Below are positions 49,902-58,681 of a DNA stretch of 60,077 nt, piece by piece. Each line of letters opens with the position of its first letter. The stretch's first letter is position 1. Made by a program: the position numbers and the translations under genes. The notes beneath the pieces are model-generated. The model was given only the letters and a program-made list of their open reading frames with translations. It searched no databases and was not told where the DNA came from. The stretch is from Gemmatimonadota bacterium. Its GTDB lineage: Bacteria; Latescibacterota; UBA2968; UBA8231. The DNA is taken from the NCBI GenBank assembly GCA_018660835.1, contig JABJJN010000085.1, forward strand, positions 1-60,077, read 5' to 3'.

Positions 49902-52259
49902 ATGTCGCTGATCTCCCGATACAGTCGCTGGCTGCACCTGCGCTGGCCCGCTGGAACCGTCGAACGCCTGCCCGAAGTGGGCCCTGACTATCGCAGCAAT
50001 GTGCCCGGTCTGTATATCGTGGGTGATCTGACGGGTGTGCCACTACTCAAATTTTCAGCGCACAGTGGGGCCATGGCGATCCAGGATATCGTCGCCGACG
50101 GCGGCTTCCAACGCGATCGCCAATCGGAGCTGCTCGATGTCGTCATCATCGGTGCCGGTGTCTCGGGGATGTCCGCCGCGCTGGCCGCCCGTGAAGCGGG
50201 GCTGCGTTTCGAGTTGCTCGAGGCGACGGAGGCCTTCTCGACAGTCGTCAATTTTCCCAAGGGCAAGCCGATCTATACCTACCCAACGGATATGACGCCT
50301 GCCGGTTTGCTGCAATTCAAGGCAAATGTCAAAGAGCCCCTCGTCGCAGATCTGCTGTCGCAGACGATCGAAGCGGGCATTTCTCCAACGATGGCACGTG
50401 CCGAACGGGTTGAGCGACAGGGTAATCAGTTTGAGGTTGTCATCCCCGAGGTTGACAACCTGCGGTCTCTTCGCGTCGTGGTCGGCATTGGTCGCTCTGG
50501 AAACTTCCGTAAACTCGGTATTCCGGGTGAAGATCAAGGCAAGGTCTCCAATCGTCTCCACGACCCGCAGGAGTTTGCCGACAAGGATGTCCTCGTTGTG
50601 GGGGGGGGCGATAGCGCGATGGAAACGGCAATTGCCGTCGCCTGTGCCGGTGCGCGTGTCACATTGTCCTACCGCAAACCAGAGTTTTCCCGACCCAAGC
50701 CAGAGAATGTCGAGCGTCTGCAGGCACTACAACTCGACCCGATGGCAGATGTTGAGGTCGACCATCCTACATCAGAACGCGTCACGACGTCAGCAGGTGC
50801 CTTTCTAGAGGGCGGGCGTCAAGCGGGCTCTGTGCGTCTGATGCTGCCGTCGCGGGTCAAACAGATCAGTGAAGGCGATGTCGTGATCACCGACGCCGAT
50901 GGCGCCGATGTCGTGGTGCCGAACGACACGGTCTTCACCATGATTGGTCGCGAAGCACCACTGGAATTCTTCAGGCGAAGTGGTGTACGCATCCAGGGCG
51001 AGATGACTTCCCGCAACTGGGGCGGCCTGGGGTTGTTCGTCGCCCTGTGTGCTTTTATCTATCACTGGAAATCGGGCGGCGCGCTGACCAAGCTGTTCAA
51101 GGCGCAACACTGGTTTCCCTTCAATGTCCCCGATCTACTCGAGGGCTTCAGCGCCGCGGCGGCAGACCCATCGACGCTGATGGGAATTCTCAGCTTCAAT
51201 CTGGGCAAACCAGGGTTCTACTACAGTACGGCCTATTGTGTGCTCGTTGCCGTATTCGGCTGGCGTCGCGTACGTCGACGGCAGACACCCTACGTGAAGT
51301 GGCAGACGGCCAGTCTCGCTGCATTTCAGATTCTGCCCCTCTTTCTGCTGCCCTATTTCGTGCTGCCTTTGATGGGGCTCAATGGCTGGTTCGACAGCGG
51401 CTTTGGACGAGGCTTCGCAGATACCTTCCTGCCTCAGGTAGACTACGATCTGGGTCGTGAGTATTGGCGCGCCTTTGGCCTCGTACTGGCCTGGCCGCTT
51501 TTCGTCTGGAATGTTTTTACCCATGAACCGCTCTGGGGTTGGCTCGCCGTGAGTATGGTGCAGACCTTCGTCATCCTGCCGCTGATTATCTACAGATGGG
51601 GCAAGGGCGCCTACTGCGGTTGGATATGCTCGTGTGGCGCGCTGGCGGAAACCCTCGGGGATGCGCACCGCCACAAGATGGTTCACGGTCCGACGAGCAA
51701 TCGTTGGAATCTCCTTGGCCAGATCATCTTGGGGGTCTGTGTTATCCTGCTGCTGACAAGAGTGCTTGCCTGGACGTGGCCACACAGTGCTTTTGGCGTC
51801 ACCCTGCGCGGCATTCACGAAGGATTGCTGTATGGTTGGCAGCCCTTTGGAATCCCATTGAACTATGCCTATCTCGTCGACCTGCTGTTAGCCGGTGTTG
51901 TCGGATATGGTGTCTACTTCTGGTATAGCGGCCGCGTCTGGTGTCGATTTGCCTGTCCTTTGGCGGCACTCATGCATATCTATGCACGATTCAGTCGCTT
52001 TCGCATTCTTGCAGAGAAGAAGAAGTGCATCTCCTGCAATGTCTGTACGTCGGTCTGCCATCAGGGCATCGACGTGATGAACTTTGCCAACAAGGGGTTA
52101 CCCATGGCCGACCCTGAGTGTGTGCGTTGCAGTGCCTGTGTCGGTGCTTGTCCGACAGGCGTATTGGAATTTGGTCAGATCGACCCGACGACGGGACAGA
52201 TTCTGCATACAGATCGTCTACCCGCTTCTGCCGTTCGTCAGATGGAGATGAGCAAGTGA
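49902..52259 (+). CDS. Flavin/NAD(P)-binding oxidoreductase fused to a membrane NapH-like 4Fe-4S module
   Basis: The 785-residue protein is modular. The first 70 residues look like the end of a TrxB-type flavoprotein (GLYIVGDLTGVPLLKFSAHS). A second, complete NAD(P)/FAD domain follows (about 78-365; VVIIGAGVSGMSAALAAREA, VLVVGGGDSAMETAIAVA). A membrane section (about 370-700) has six or more helices and paired Cys motifs CGWICSCG (about 566-573) and CRFACPL, as in NapH/NosR-type proteins. Two 4Fe-4S motifs end it: CISCNVCTSVCH (from about 708) and CVRCSACVGACPTG (from about 740). It likely passes electrons from a pyridine nucleotide through flavin and Fe-S clusters at the membrane; partners are unknown. 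The ribosome-binding site is weak. A porin gene follows after 28 bp. Confidence 0.88.
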   Translation: MSLISRYSRWLHLRWPAGTVERLPEVGPDYRSNVPGLYIVGDLTGVPLLKFSAHSGAMAIQDIVADGGFQRDRQSELLDVVIIGAGVSGMSAALAAREAGLRFELLEATEAFSTVVNFPKGKPIYTYPTDMTPAGLLQFKANVKEPLVADLLSQTIEAGISPTMARAERVERQGNQFEVVIPEVDNLRSLRVVVGIGRSGNFRKLGIPGEDQGKVSNRLHDPQEFADKDVLVVGGGDSAMETAIAVACAGARVTLSYRKPEFSRPKPENVERLQALQLDPMADVEVDHPTSERVTTSAGAFLEGGRQAGSVRLMLPSRVKQISEGDVVITDADGADVVVPNDTVFTMIGREAPLEFFRRSGVRIQGEMTSRNWGGLGLFVALCAFIYHWKSGGALTKLFKAQHWFPFNVPDLLEGFSAAAADPSTLMGILSFNLGKPGFYYSTAYCVLVAVFGWRRVRRRQTPYVKWQTASLAAFQILPLFLLPYFVLPLMGLNGWFDSGFGRGFADTFLPQVDYDLGREYWRAFGLVLAWPLFVWNVFTHEPLWGWLAVSMVQTFVILPLIIYRWGKGAYCGWICSCGALAETLGDAHRHKMVHGPTSNRWNLLGQIILGVCVILLLTRVLAWTWPHSAFGVTLRGIHEGLLYGWQPFGIPLNYAYLVDLLLAGVVGYGVYFWYSGRVWCRFACPLAALMHIYARFSRFRILAEKKKCISCNVCTSVCHQGIDVMNFANKGLPMADPECVRCSACVGACPTGVLEFGQIDPTTGQILHTDRLPASAVRQMEMSK

Positions 52260-52287
52260 GGCGGGACCGAACCGTGAGGATGTTACG

Positions 52288-53766
52288 ATGAGACGCAACA
52301 CCGGTAAGTCACGATACATGTGTTGGATGCTGGCGCTTTTGCTGCTGGCACCGGCGGCCGAGGCAGTGGGTGAGGACTCGACAGTTGAAACGCTGAAGGA
52401 GCTGCAGGAGCTGCGCAAGGAAGTGGAGCGTCGGCGCAACGAGATGCGTCGTGAGTTGACGCTGCTGCGTCAGGTCCTCGGACAAGAAGTCGAACCAGAA
52501 TTGGAAGGTGGTTTTGGCGCTCTCGGTGGCATGACGCCAGACGAGTTGGCTGCCGAGTTACGCATCCTACGGGAAGAGATTGAACGGCTGCGCGACAAGA
52601 TCACGGCGGAGCAGCTCGAGGCACGGCAGGAGCGCTTCGATATCTCGGGCACCGTGCGTACTCGATTTGAGTGGTTCGACGATGATTTCGTCAGTGGCGA
52701 TGCGAATGTGCGCGAGTTCATGCGCTCGCGTATTAAATTGACCGGCAGGCCGCGCCACGATACTCGCGTCATCGTCGAGGTTCAGGACGGCCGCCTCTGG
52801 GGAGCGGAAACCGGACTGGACCCAACCTTTGATGCCGACGCGGATCACATTGATTTTCATCAGGCCTATGTGGAATTGCAGGAGATATACGGCAAGCCGC
52901 TCACCATGCGTCTCGGTCGTCAGGAGCTGGCCTATGGGAGTCGCCATCTGATTGGCACTGACGCTTGGGGCAATGCGGGCCGCGCCTTCGACGGCCTTGT
53001 CTTCAGATACGGTGAGTTGTCCTTCGTGGATCTCTTCGTTGCTAAGATCGCTGAGCAGGGCACGACCGATGAAAATCTCTATGGACTCGTCATCGACGCC
53101 CGTCTCAACGACGGCCACCGAGCAGAGCCCTTCGTGCTGTTGGAACATGACAAGACCCTCGGTGTTCAGCGTCTGTTGCGAGCCACGGGTGGATTGCGTC
53201 TCCATGGTTCCGCCACAGGCGAGACAGGGCACACTTTTGGCTATGAATTAGAGGGCATCGGCCAAGGGGGTGAGGTTGGTGAAGAGGATGTCCTTGCCTA
53301 CATGGGATCCGCCACATTCAGCTACCGTGGCCCTTCATGGACTCAGCCGGAAGTTCGTCTCGGTTTCGATTATCTGTCAGGAGATGATGTTCCTGATGAT
53401 GGCGATCTGGAGGCCTTCGATACCATCTATCCCAATCACCACGCCTTCTTTGGATACATGGATCTGTTCACGGATATGCCCGAAGGAACAGGCAATGGTG
53501 GTCTTCTTGATTTCCGCATGCAGGGGGAGATGTCGGCGTCAGAGAGCGTGCGCGTGGGCTTGCACGTACACCACTTTGCCCTCGCCGAAGGCGCGGAAAA
53601 GGCCTTGGGCCAGGAAGCCGATGCGATTGTCACGTATCGCTATAACTCGGCGACTGTCTTGCAGTGGGGTGGGATGATTTTCGTGCCGAGTGATGCCATG
53701 AAGCTGAGTCGTGGTGGGGAAGATCCGGCGTTCAAGACATTCATGCAGCTGGAAGTTCGTTTCTGA
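52288..53766 (+). CDS. Outer-membrane beta-barrel porin, alginate-export (AlgE)-like, with N-terminal coiled coil
   Basis: The 492 residues start with a signal peptide (RYMCWMLALLLLAPAAEA). A heptad-like coiled coil follows (about 35-115; LKELQELRKEVERRRNEMRR, ELRILREEIERLRDKITAEQ). Beta strands typical of alginate-export-type porins come next (FDISGTVRTRFEWFDDDF, LTMRLGRQELAYGSRHLIG, EVRLGFDYLSGDDVPDDGD), and the protein ends in QLEVRF with the C-terminal Phe expected of outer-membrane barrels. The coiled coil would sit in the periplasm. It probably shares a transcript with the Fe-S oxidoreductase 28 bp upstream. It is convergent with the HDOD gene (3-bp gap). The solute passing through is not predictable. 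Confidence 0.85.
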   Translation: MRRNTGKSRYMCWMLALLLLAPAAEAVGEDSTVETLKELQELRKEVERRRNEMRRELTLLRQVLGQEVEPELEGGFGALGGMTPDELAAELRILREEIERLRDKITAEQLEARQERFDISGTVRTRFEWFDDDFVSGDANVREFMRSRIKLTGRPRHDTRVIVEVQDGRLWGAETGLDPTFDADADHIDFHQAYVELQEIYGKPLTMRLGRQELAYGSRHLIGTDAWGNAGRAFDGLVFRYGELSFVDLFVAKIAEQGTTDENLYGLVIDARLNDGHRAEPFVLLEHDKTLGVQRLLRATGGLRLHGSATGETGHTFGYELEGIGQGGEVGEEDVLAYMGSATFSYRGPSWTQPEVRLGFDYLSGDDVPDDGDLEAFDTIYPNHHAFFGYMDLFTDMPEGTGNGGLLDFRMQGEMSASESVRVGLHVHHFALAEGAEKALGQEADAIVTYRYNSATVLQWGGMIFVPSDAMKLSRGGEDPAFKTFMQLEVRF

Positions 53767-53769
53767 GCC

Positions 53770-55869
53770 CTAGCTGTCTGGCTTGAGGGCGTCGGCGCTG
53801 TTGGCATCACCCTCTGATTCTCCACCCGTCTCGCTGCCCACCACCGTACTGGTGGTGGGTGCGGTACCCCCCGTCGCATCAGGGCCCCCCTCACTGCCGC
53901 TCTGGGTATTGAGTACACGCTGGCGAACAGATGGTGCCAGGGCTTGCGTCAGTTCCACGATCTGTTCAACGGCAATCCCCAGACGTCCGAGCAACCCTTC
54001 CGGTAAAAAGGGTGCCAGTTCATCGGCGCTGACCTCAGTCTCCGTGTCCGACGCGGCCTGCGCGGCCTCCGGTGTGGGTTCTGCCTCTGGCTCCCCTTCG
54101 ACGGGCAAGGTTCCTGCCATTCGCGCCAGAGGAAAGATTGCGTCGCCTGGCAATGGGAAGATGGCATTGGCGATCACGTCGGCGAGGGCAACCAGATCGA
54201 CGAGGTGGTTGTCCGTACTTGGGTGATGGTGTTCGCTGATGATCTGGCCAATCGCGTCACCCAACTGCCATGTGTCGGCGAGGATACCACCAACGACGGT
54301 ATGGTCGGCGCCCCCAGCGACCGATTCTTCCGCTACCCGCATGGGAATCGCAAATCGCTGTCGAGCCATCTCATCGATCACTGCCTTGTACAGTCCGGGA
54401 TAGCTGTGCACGAGTGCGACTTTACCGATGTCGTGCATGATGCCTGCGACAAAGGGATCTTCATGGATCTCCAGGGCGAGTTTCGTTGCCAGACCCGCCC
54501 GTTCGAGCGCCGCCATCGCCATGTCGTTCAGAGCGAAGGCGTCAAGATTCTTCTGTTGCTCCGGGGTTCGCTGGTCCGCCTCCAGTGGGATGGCCAGCAA
54601 TTGCGCGACATGCGCAACGGCAAGGCTGTGCGAACCAAAATCTTCCACTTCGAAGGCGTCGTCACTCACGAGCTGGAAAGCCCGCTGAACCGCATCGGAC
54701 ACGATGATTTCGCGAACCGCGTCCTTACCGAGCAAGACCACGGCCTGATCCAGTTGTCGAACTTCACCACGGAATCCATACAAGGGTGAGCGCGAACGCC
54801 GTACCAACTGTGCTGCCGCCAGAGGATCCCGCTCGATGGCATGTGTCCACTGAGCAAATTCGCTGTTGGTGTCGTTGGACAACTGCGTGATCTCTGAGAA
54901 CACCTTGGGCAGTACCGGCAATGTGACGGTCGTGCGAATATCCGCCTGCAGGCGCTGACGAATCTCCTTGGGCGTGGGGAGTTCTGAGGGACGGCGATTC
55001 TCGCCATGGGACATGACCCCTTCCAGCAGCAACTGCTGGAAGTCAGAGGCGTCGAGACGCCCGCGCTCGTACATCTGCACACCCATGTTGCTGAGACTCA
55101 TGCGCTCGCGATCAGGAATTTCCGCGCGCTGATCGTAGATCAGGGCAACACTCAGGTCGCTACGCTTGTTGATGGACGTCAAGCGTGCCAGTGTCAGGCC
55201 GCCACCGTGCACCTTTGTCGACAGCATCAGCAGTTTGACGCGCGAGCCTATGAATCGCAGCCAGCGACTGATCTCCCCTGAATCGTGGTCCATCACGACA
55301 CCCACCAACGGTGAGTCTGCTCCGGCATTCAGATGTCTTACGGATGTGGCGACATCAGCCAGCGTGTGCAGCGTGGGCTGATGTTCGGGGCGTAGCATGT
55401 GGCTCGGGACGCTCGTCGCGTCGCCGATGACCATCAGCGGATAGCTGTCCTCACGTCGCATCGGATCCTTGACTTCGGCGACTTGCCGGGCAAGCGTCTC
55501 CGCCTGCCGACTCAGGATGAAGTCGATCCGCTGCTTCAGTTGGGGTGGTGTGAAGGGCTTTGCGAGATAGCCGTTGACGCCTGCTTTGAGGGCGGTCACC
55601 ACATCGGATCGCGAGGCGCGCGTCGTGAACATCAGGATGGGCAGGTTGGCGTATTCAACCCGCTCGCGGACCTGGCTGACAAGCTCCAGCCCGTCCATGA
55701 CAGGCATATTCCAGTTGGTCAGCAACAGGTCGACGACCCGTGCATCCATCAACTCAAGGGCTTCTTTGCCATTTGCGGCCATCATCACGTTGTCGTAGCC
55801 GAGATCTCTCAGCATACGGACGACGATCTTCCGCATGCCCTCTGCATCTTCGACGATCAGCGTACGCAA
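53770..55869 (-). CDS. Receiver-like (phosphoacceptor Asp replaced by Asn) plus HDOD-domain protein
   Basis: The 699-residue protein starts with a CheY-like receiver (about 1-125; VEDAEG, acidic pocket, FLSRQ end; K at YLAKPF). The phosphorylation-site aspartate is replaced: the motif reads LLLTNWNMPVMDG, with N52 where Asp is normal (codon AAC). A middle region (about 130-300) is unlike known domains. An HDOD/HD region follows (about 310-590) with GIMHDIGKVALVHSYP and SEHHHPSTD, keeping the HD metal residues. A long acidic, Thr/Gly-rich tail ends the protein. HDOD proteins act in signalling and cyclic di-nucleotide-related control. The Asn suggests phosphorylation-independent behaviour. A TTGACA-like promoter was not found before 55869. 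Confidence 0.88.
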   Translation of the reverse strand: MRTLIVEDAEGMRKIVVRMLRDLGYDNVMMAANGKEALELMDARVVDLLLTNWNMPVMDGLELVSQVRERVEYANLPILMFTTRASRSDVVTALKAGVNGYLAKPFTPPQLKQRIDFILSRQAETLARQVAEVKDPMRREDSYPLMVIGDATSVPSHMLRPEHQPTLHTLADVATSVRHLNAGADSPLVGVVMDHDSGEISRWLRFIGSRVKLLMLSTKVHGGGLTLARLTSINKRSDLSVALIYDQRAEIPDRERMSLSNMGVQMYERGRLDASDFQQLLLEGVMSHGENRRPSELPTPKEIRQRLQADIRTTVTLPVLPKVFSEITQLSNDTNSEFAQWTHAIERDPLAAAQLVRRSRSPLYGFRGEVRQLDQAVVLLGKDAVREIIVSDAVQRAFQLVSDDAFEVEDFGSHSLAVAHVAQLLAIPLEADQRTPEQQKNLDAFALNDMAMAALERAGLATKLALEIHEDPFVAGIMHDIGKVALVHSYPGLYKAVIDEMARQRFAIPMRVAEESVAGGADHTVVGGILADTWQLGDAIGQIISEHHHPSTDNHLVDLVALADVIANAIFPLPGDAIFPLARMAGTLPVEGEPEAEPTPEAAQAASDTETEVSADELAPFLPEGLLGRLGIAVEQIVELTQALAPSVRQRVLNTQSGSEGGPDATGGTAPTTSTVVGSETGGESEGDANSADALKPDS

Positions 55870-56010
55870 CAGTCATTGCCTGGGTTGGTGGACAGGACCA
55901 TGTCAAAGATAGGTCGGAGTGTGTCAGGGGACACGGTTGTTGACGGCAGAGGCTCGGGGAGGTTTGGTTGAGTCAATGCGCTCAAACCACAACGTCACGG
56001 AGCTAACCAT

Positions 56011-56778
56011 ATGGCATCGGTAAAGATCACCTTTCTTGGACACGCCTCTTTTCGCTTCGAATCGGACAAGGGCACGGTTGTCTACTTCGATCCCTGGCTC
56101 GATGAGAATCCTACGGCGAAGACCAAGGTCTCTCAGGTCCGCAAAGCAGATATCGTGATTGCATCCCATGGCCATCACGATCATTGCGCCGACGCCTTCG
56201 CGATCTGCAAGAAGACAAAGGCTCGTTTTGTCGGTGGCTACGAGATGTGCGTTGTCGCTGACGCAAATGGGCTCAAGATGGGGTCTCGCGCCGTGCCGCT
56301 GAACCCGGGTGGCGCGCTGAAGATGAAGGACGTGAACATCACGATGACGCAGGCGATCCACTCCCTGTCGTTGTCGCCGAGTCTGGGCGGAGCCCTTCCT
56401 GAGGGGGCTCACTTTCACCCCGATGGATCCGTCAGCGGCTTTGTCCTCGCCTTTGACAATGGCATCACACTCTACAACAGCGCCGATACGTGTCTGTTTT
56501 CTGATATGCAACTGATCGGGCAGATGCATGGCCCGCAGATCGCCATTCTCCCCGTCGGTGGGAAATACACGATGGGCGTCCGTGAGGCGGCGCGCGCGGC
56601 GAGTCTGATTCGACCAGAGATTGTCATACCAGGTCACTATGGTGCAACGATGCACCAGCCCGCAGATATTGGCGAGCTCAAGCGAGGTGTGAAGTTTCTC
56701 TCCGCAAATACCCGGGTCGAGGAATTGAAGGTCGGTCAGACCCTCACCTATACGGCGAGCCAGAGTCGCGTCAGTTAA
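56011..56778 (+). CDS. Metallo-beta-lactamase-fold metal-dependent hydrolase (UPF0173/L-ascorbate-6-phosphate lactonase-like)
   Basis: The 255-residue cytoplasmic enzyme has the MBL metal motif SHGHHDH (H53, H55, D57, H58) after VVYFDPWLDENPT. Later metal ligands are in IHSLSLSPSLGG, YNSADTCLFSDM and PGHYGATMH. Such UPF0173-type proteins are Zn or Mn hydrolases of unknown substrate, near the size expected. The gene stands alone between the HDOD protein and the TetR-RND operon. Confidence 0.88.
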   Translation: MASVKITFLGHASFRFESDKGTVVYFDPWLDENPTAKTKVSQVRKADIVIASHGHHDHCADAFAICKKTKARFVGGYEMCVVADANGLKMGSRAVPLNPGGALKMKDVNITMTQAIHSLSLSPSLGGALPEGAHFHPDGSVSGFVLAFDNGITLYNSADTCLFSDMQLIGQMHGPQIAILPVGGKYTMGVREAARAASLIRPEIVIPGHYGATMHQPADIGELKRGVKFLSANTRVEELKVGQTLTYTASQSRVS

Positions 56779-56838
56779 ACACGAAGACCAGTCCATGCGT
56801 CACAGGTTCCCTAACCGATCCGTCTACGATGCAGATCG

Positions 56839-56866
56839 TTGACGGAAGACGATTGGTCTGTATTCT
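56839..56866 (+). promoter_or_regulatory. Sigma70-type promoter of the TetR-RND efflux operon
   Basis: TTGACG (56839-56844), a 16-nt spacer and TATTCT (56861-56866) form a plausible -35/-10 pair. The start would be near 56873, directly at the palindromic operator. Confidence 0.55.
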
Positions 56867-56874
56867 TACATCGG

Positions 56875-56888
56875 ACTGACTGGTCAGT
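56875..56888. promoter_or_regulatory. Palindromic operator ACTGACTGGTCAGT, probable TetR autoregulation site
   Basis: ACTGAC-TG-GTCAGT is a perfect 6-2-6 inverted repeat just downstream of the -10 element and about 45-60 bp before the TetR start. Binding there would block transcription of the regulator and the efflux genes behind it. Confidence 0.65.
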
Positions 56889-56933
56889 ACCATTTTCTAC
56901 AGAGAAGATCTTCTGCTAGACGTGCATCTGGAT

Positions 56934-57527
56934 ATGATAGAAACTACCACCCCAGCGCAAACGCGACGACGCCAGGCGATCGTGCGCGCTGCTGAGCATC
57001 AATTCGCCGAGAAGCGCTTCGACGAAGTGCTCATGGAGGATGTTGCAGCTGAGGCGTCCGTGGGGAAGGGCACCCTTTATCGCTACTTCGAGGATAAGGA
57101 GTCCCTGTATTTCGCTGTGGTGATGGAGGGCTTCGACGCGCTCATCGAACGGCTCCGCAGCGGCGACGTTCCCGCGGATCCTGTAGAGCGCCTGCAGCAG
57201 ACCGTCGCCAGTATCGTCGGGTATCTTCGCCGCGACCGCTTCTTCTTTCGCCTGATGGGGCGCGACGAGGGCGAGGGGCGTCGGCGTGGTTTCAAGTCCG
57301 CATGGAAACGTCGCCGCGCCGCTCTTGTCGATGAGGTAGCGCAGGTTCTGCGCGATGGTGCCCAGGCGGGAACATTCGAAATACGACATCTGCATACAGA
57401 CGCACAGATTCTTCTGGGTATGGTTCGATCATGTATGCGTTTCAACGAGCAGGGCCTCGACGACGACCAGATCGTCGCCGAGATCGTCCGCATTTTTGCA
57501 CACGGCGTGCGCCGCGACGAGTCGTGA
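56934..57527 (+). CDS. TetR/AcrR-family transcriptional regulator
   Basis: ATG at 56934 gives 197 residues; a GTG at 56922 would add four. The N-terminal HTH is clear (RRRQAIVRAAEHQFAEKRFD, AAEASVGKGTLYRYFEDKES), with the G-T-L-Y-R-Y-F recognition helix. A ligand-binding helical domain (about 65-197) contains FFFRLMGRDEGEGRRRGFKS and FARG-type end HGVRRDES. It likely represses the RND efflux pump encoded directly downstream until an inducer binds. A promoter and palindromic operator lie immediately upstream. The stop overlaps possible starts of the adaptor gene, so translation is coupled. Confidence 0.9.
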   Translation: MIETTTPAQTRRRQAIVRAAEHQFAEKRFDEVLMEDVAAEASVGKGTLYRYFEDKESLYFAVVMEGFDALIERLRSGDVPADPVERLQQTVASIVGYLRRDRFFFRLMGRDEGEGRRRGFKSAWKRRRAALVDEVAQVLRDGAQAGTFEIRHLHTDAQILLGMVRSCMRFNEQGLDDDQIVAEIVRIFAHGVRRDES

Positions 57528-57544
57528 GCTACACAGAACGGGAC

Positions 57545-58681
57545 ATGGTGATGACGCAAGCACAGGGATCCTCCACTCAGCGTATGGTCCGCTTTGGTGC
57601 GACAATGGTTGCACTGGTCGTACTGACACTGGTGGGGTGCAGTGATACAGAGGAAGAAGCTCGAGGCGGCGGGCAGGGGGGCGCTCGACGTGGGCAGGGT
57701 GGGCCCGGCGGCCGACGTGGGGGCGCCACGGCAGCTATCCCCGTCAAAACAGAAGCTGTTACCCGGGCCGAGATGACCAGCTACATCGAAACCAATGCTC
57801 GTCTTGAAGCAGAGCGCTGGGTCGATGTGGTGGCCCGGACGCAGGGTCTCGTCGAGCGCCTGCAGGCCGAGGAAGGCGACGAGGTACATCAGGGTGCCAC
57901 ACTTCTCCAGCTCGAAAAACGCGAGTTGGCGCTGCAGGTCGACCAAGCGAGGGTTGCCCTCGAGGGCGCGCGCTCAACGCACGAGCGCTCCAGATCACTG
58001 CACGAACGTCAGTTGATCAGCCAGGAGGAGTTTGAAAACACCAGGCAGCAGCTGCAGAATGCCGACGTCAATCTACAGGAGGCTCGTCTACAGCTCGAGT
58101 ACACTGACGTGCGTGCCTCAATTGCTGGTGTTGTGATGGTGCGCAATGTGGAGCAGGGCGACTTGGTGCGCACGAACGACGTCGTATTCTCCGTCGCCGA
58201 TCTCGACCCATTGCAGGCGAGGATCCGCATTCCGGAGAAAAGGATGACACAGGTGCGTCGGGGCCAGGAGGCGCGTGTCACCGTAGATCCTGCGCCCGAC
58301 CGTGTGTTCGATGCTCGTGTGCGCATGATCAGTCCCGGTGTCGACCCGGCCAGTGGCACCGTCAAGGTCACCCTCGATGTACCATCTGACGATCTGCTGA
58401 GGCCCGGTATGTTTGCCACCATCCGTATCGTCACCGATCGGCGCCAGGATGTGCTTGTCATTCCTAAGAAGGCTCTTTTACTGGAGACTGACGAGGACGA
58501 TGTCTTCGTCGTTCGCGAGGGCAAGGCCGAACGGGTGCGGGTGAATCTCGGGTACGTGGACGGTGATCGAGTAGAAGTGCTCAGCGGCCTAGCCGATGGT
58601 GATCTGGTTGTCACCGTTGGCCACCAAGGGTTGAAGGAGAATGCCGAGGTACGAGTCGTTGGGGCAGAAGGCCAGCGATGA
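57545..58681 (+). CDS. RND efflux periplasmic adaptor (membrane fusion) lipoprotein
   Basis: ATG at 57545 gives 378 residues with a lipoprotein signal (VRFGATMVALVVLTLVGC, lipidated C32). A Gly/Arg-rich low-complexity stretch (ARGGGQGGARRGQGGPGGRR) follows. Then come a biotinyl-lipoyl-like part (VDVVARTQGLVERLQAEEGD), an alpha-hairpin (VDQARVALEGARSTHERSRS and QLISQEEFENTRQQLQNADV), a beta-barrel and a membrane-proximal domain (PGMFATIRIVTDRRQDVLVI). The adaptor bridges the inner-membrane pump and an outer-membrane channel. A GTG at 57524 overlapping the TetR stop could add seven residues. The stop overlaps the permease start (ATGA). Confidence 0.92.
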   Translation: MVMTQAQGSSTQRMVRFGATMVALVVLTLVGCSDTEEEARGGGQGGARRGQGGPGGRRGGATAAIPVKTEAVTRAEMTSYIETNARLEAERWVDVVARTQGLVERLQAEEGDEVHQGATLLQLEKRELALQVDQARVALEGARSTHERSRSLHERQLISQEEFENTRQQLQNADVNLQEARLQLEYTDVRASIAGVVMVRNVEQGDLVRTNDVVFSVADLDPLQARIRIPEKRMTQVRRGQEARVTVDPAPDRVFDARVRMISPGVDPASGTVKVTLDVPSDDLLRPGMFATIRIVTDRRQDVLVIPKKALLLETDEDDVFVVREGKAERVRVNLGYVDGDRVEVLSGLADGDLVVTVGHQGLKENAEVRVVGAEGQR

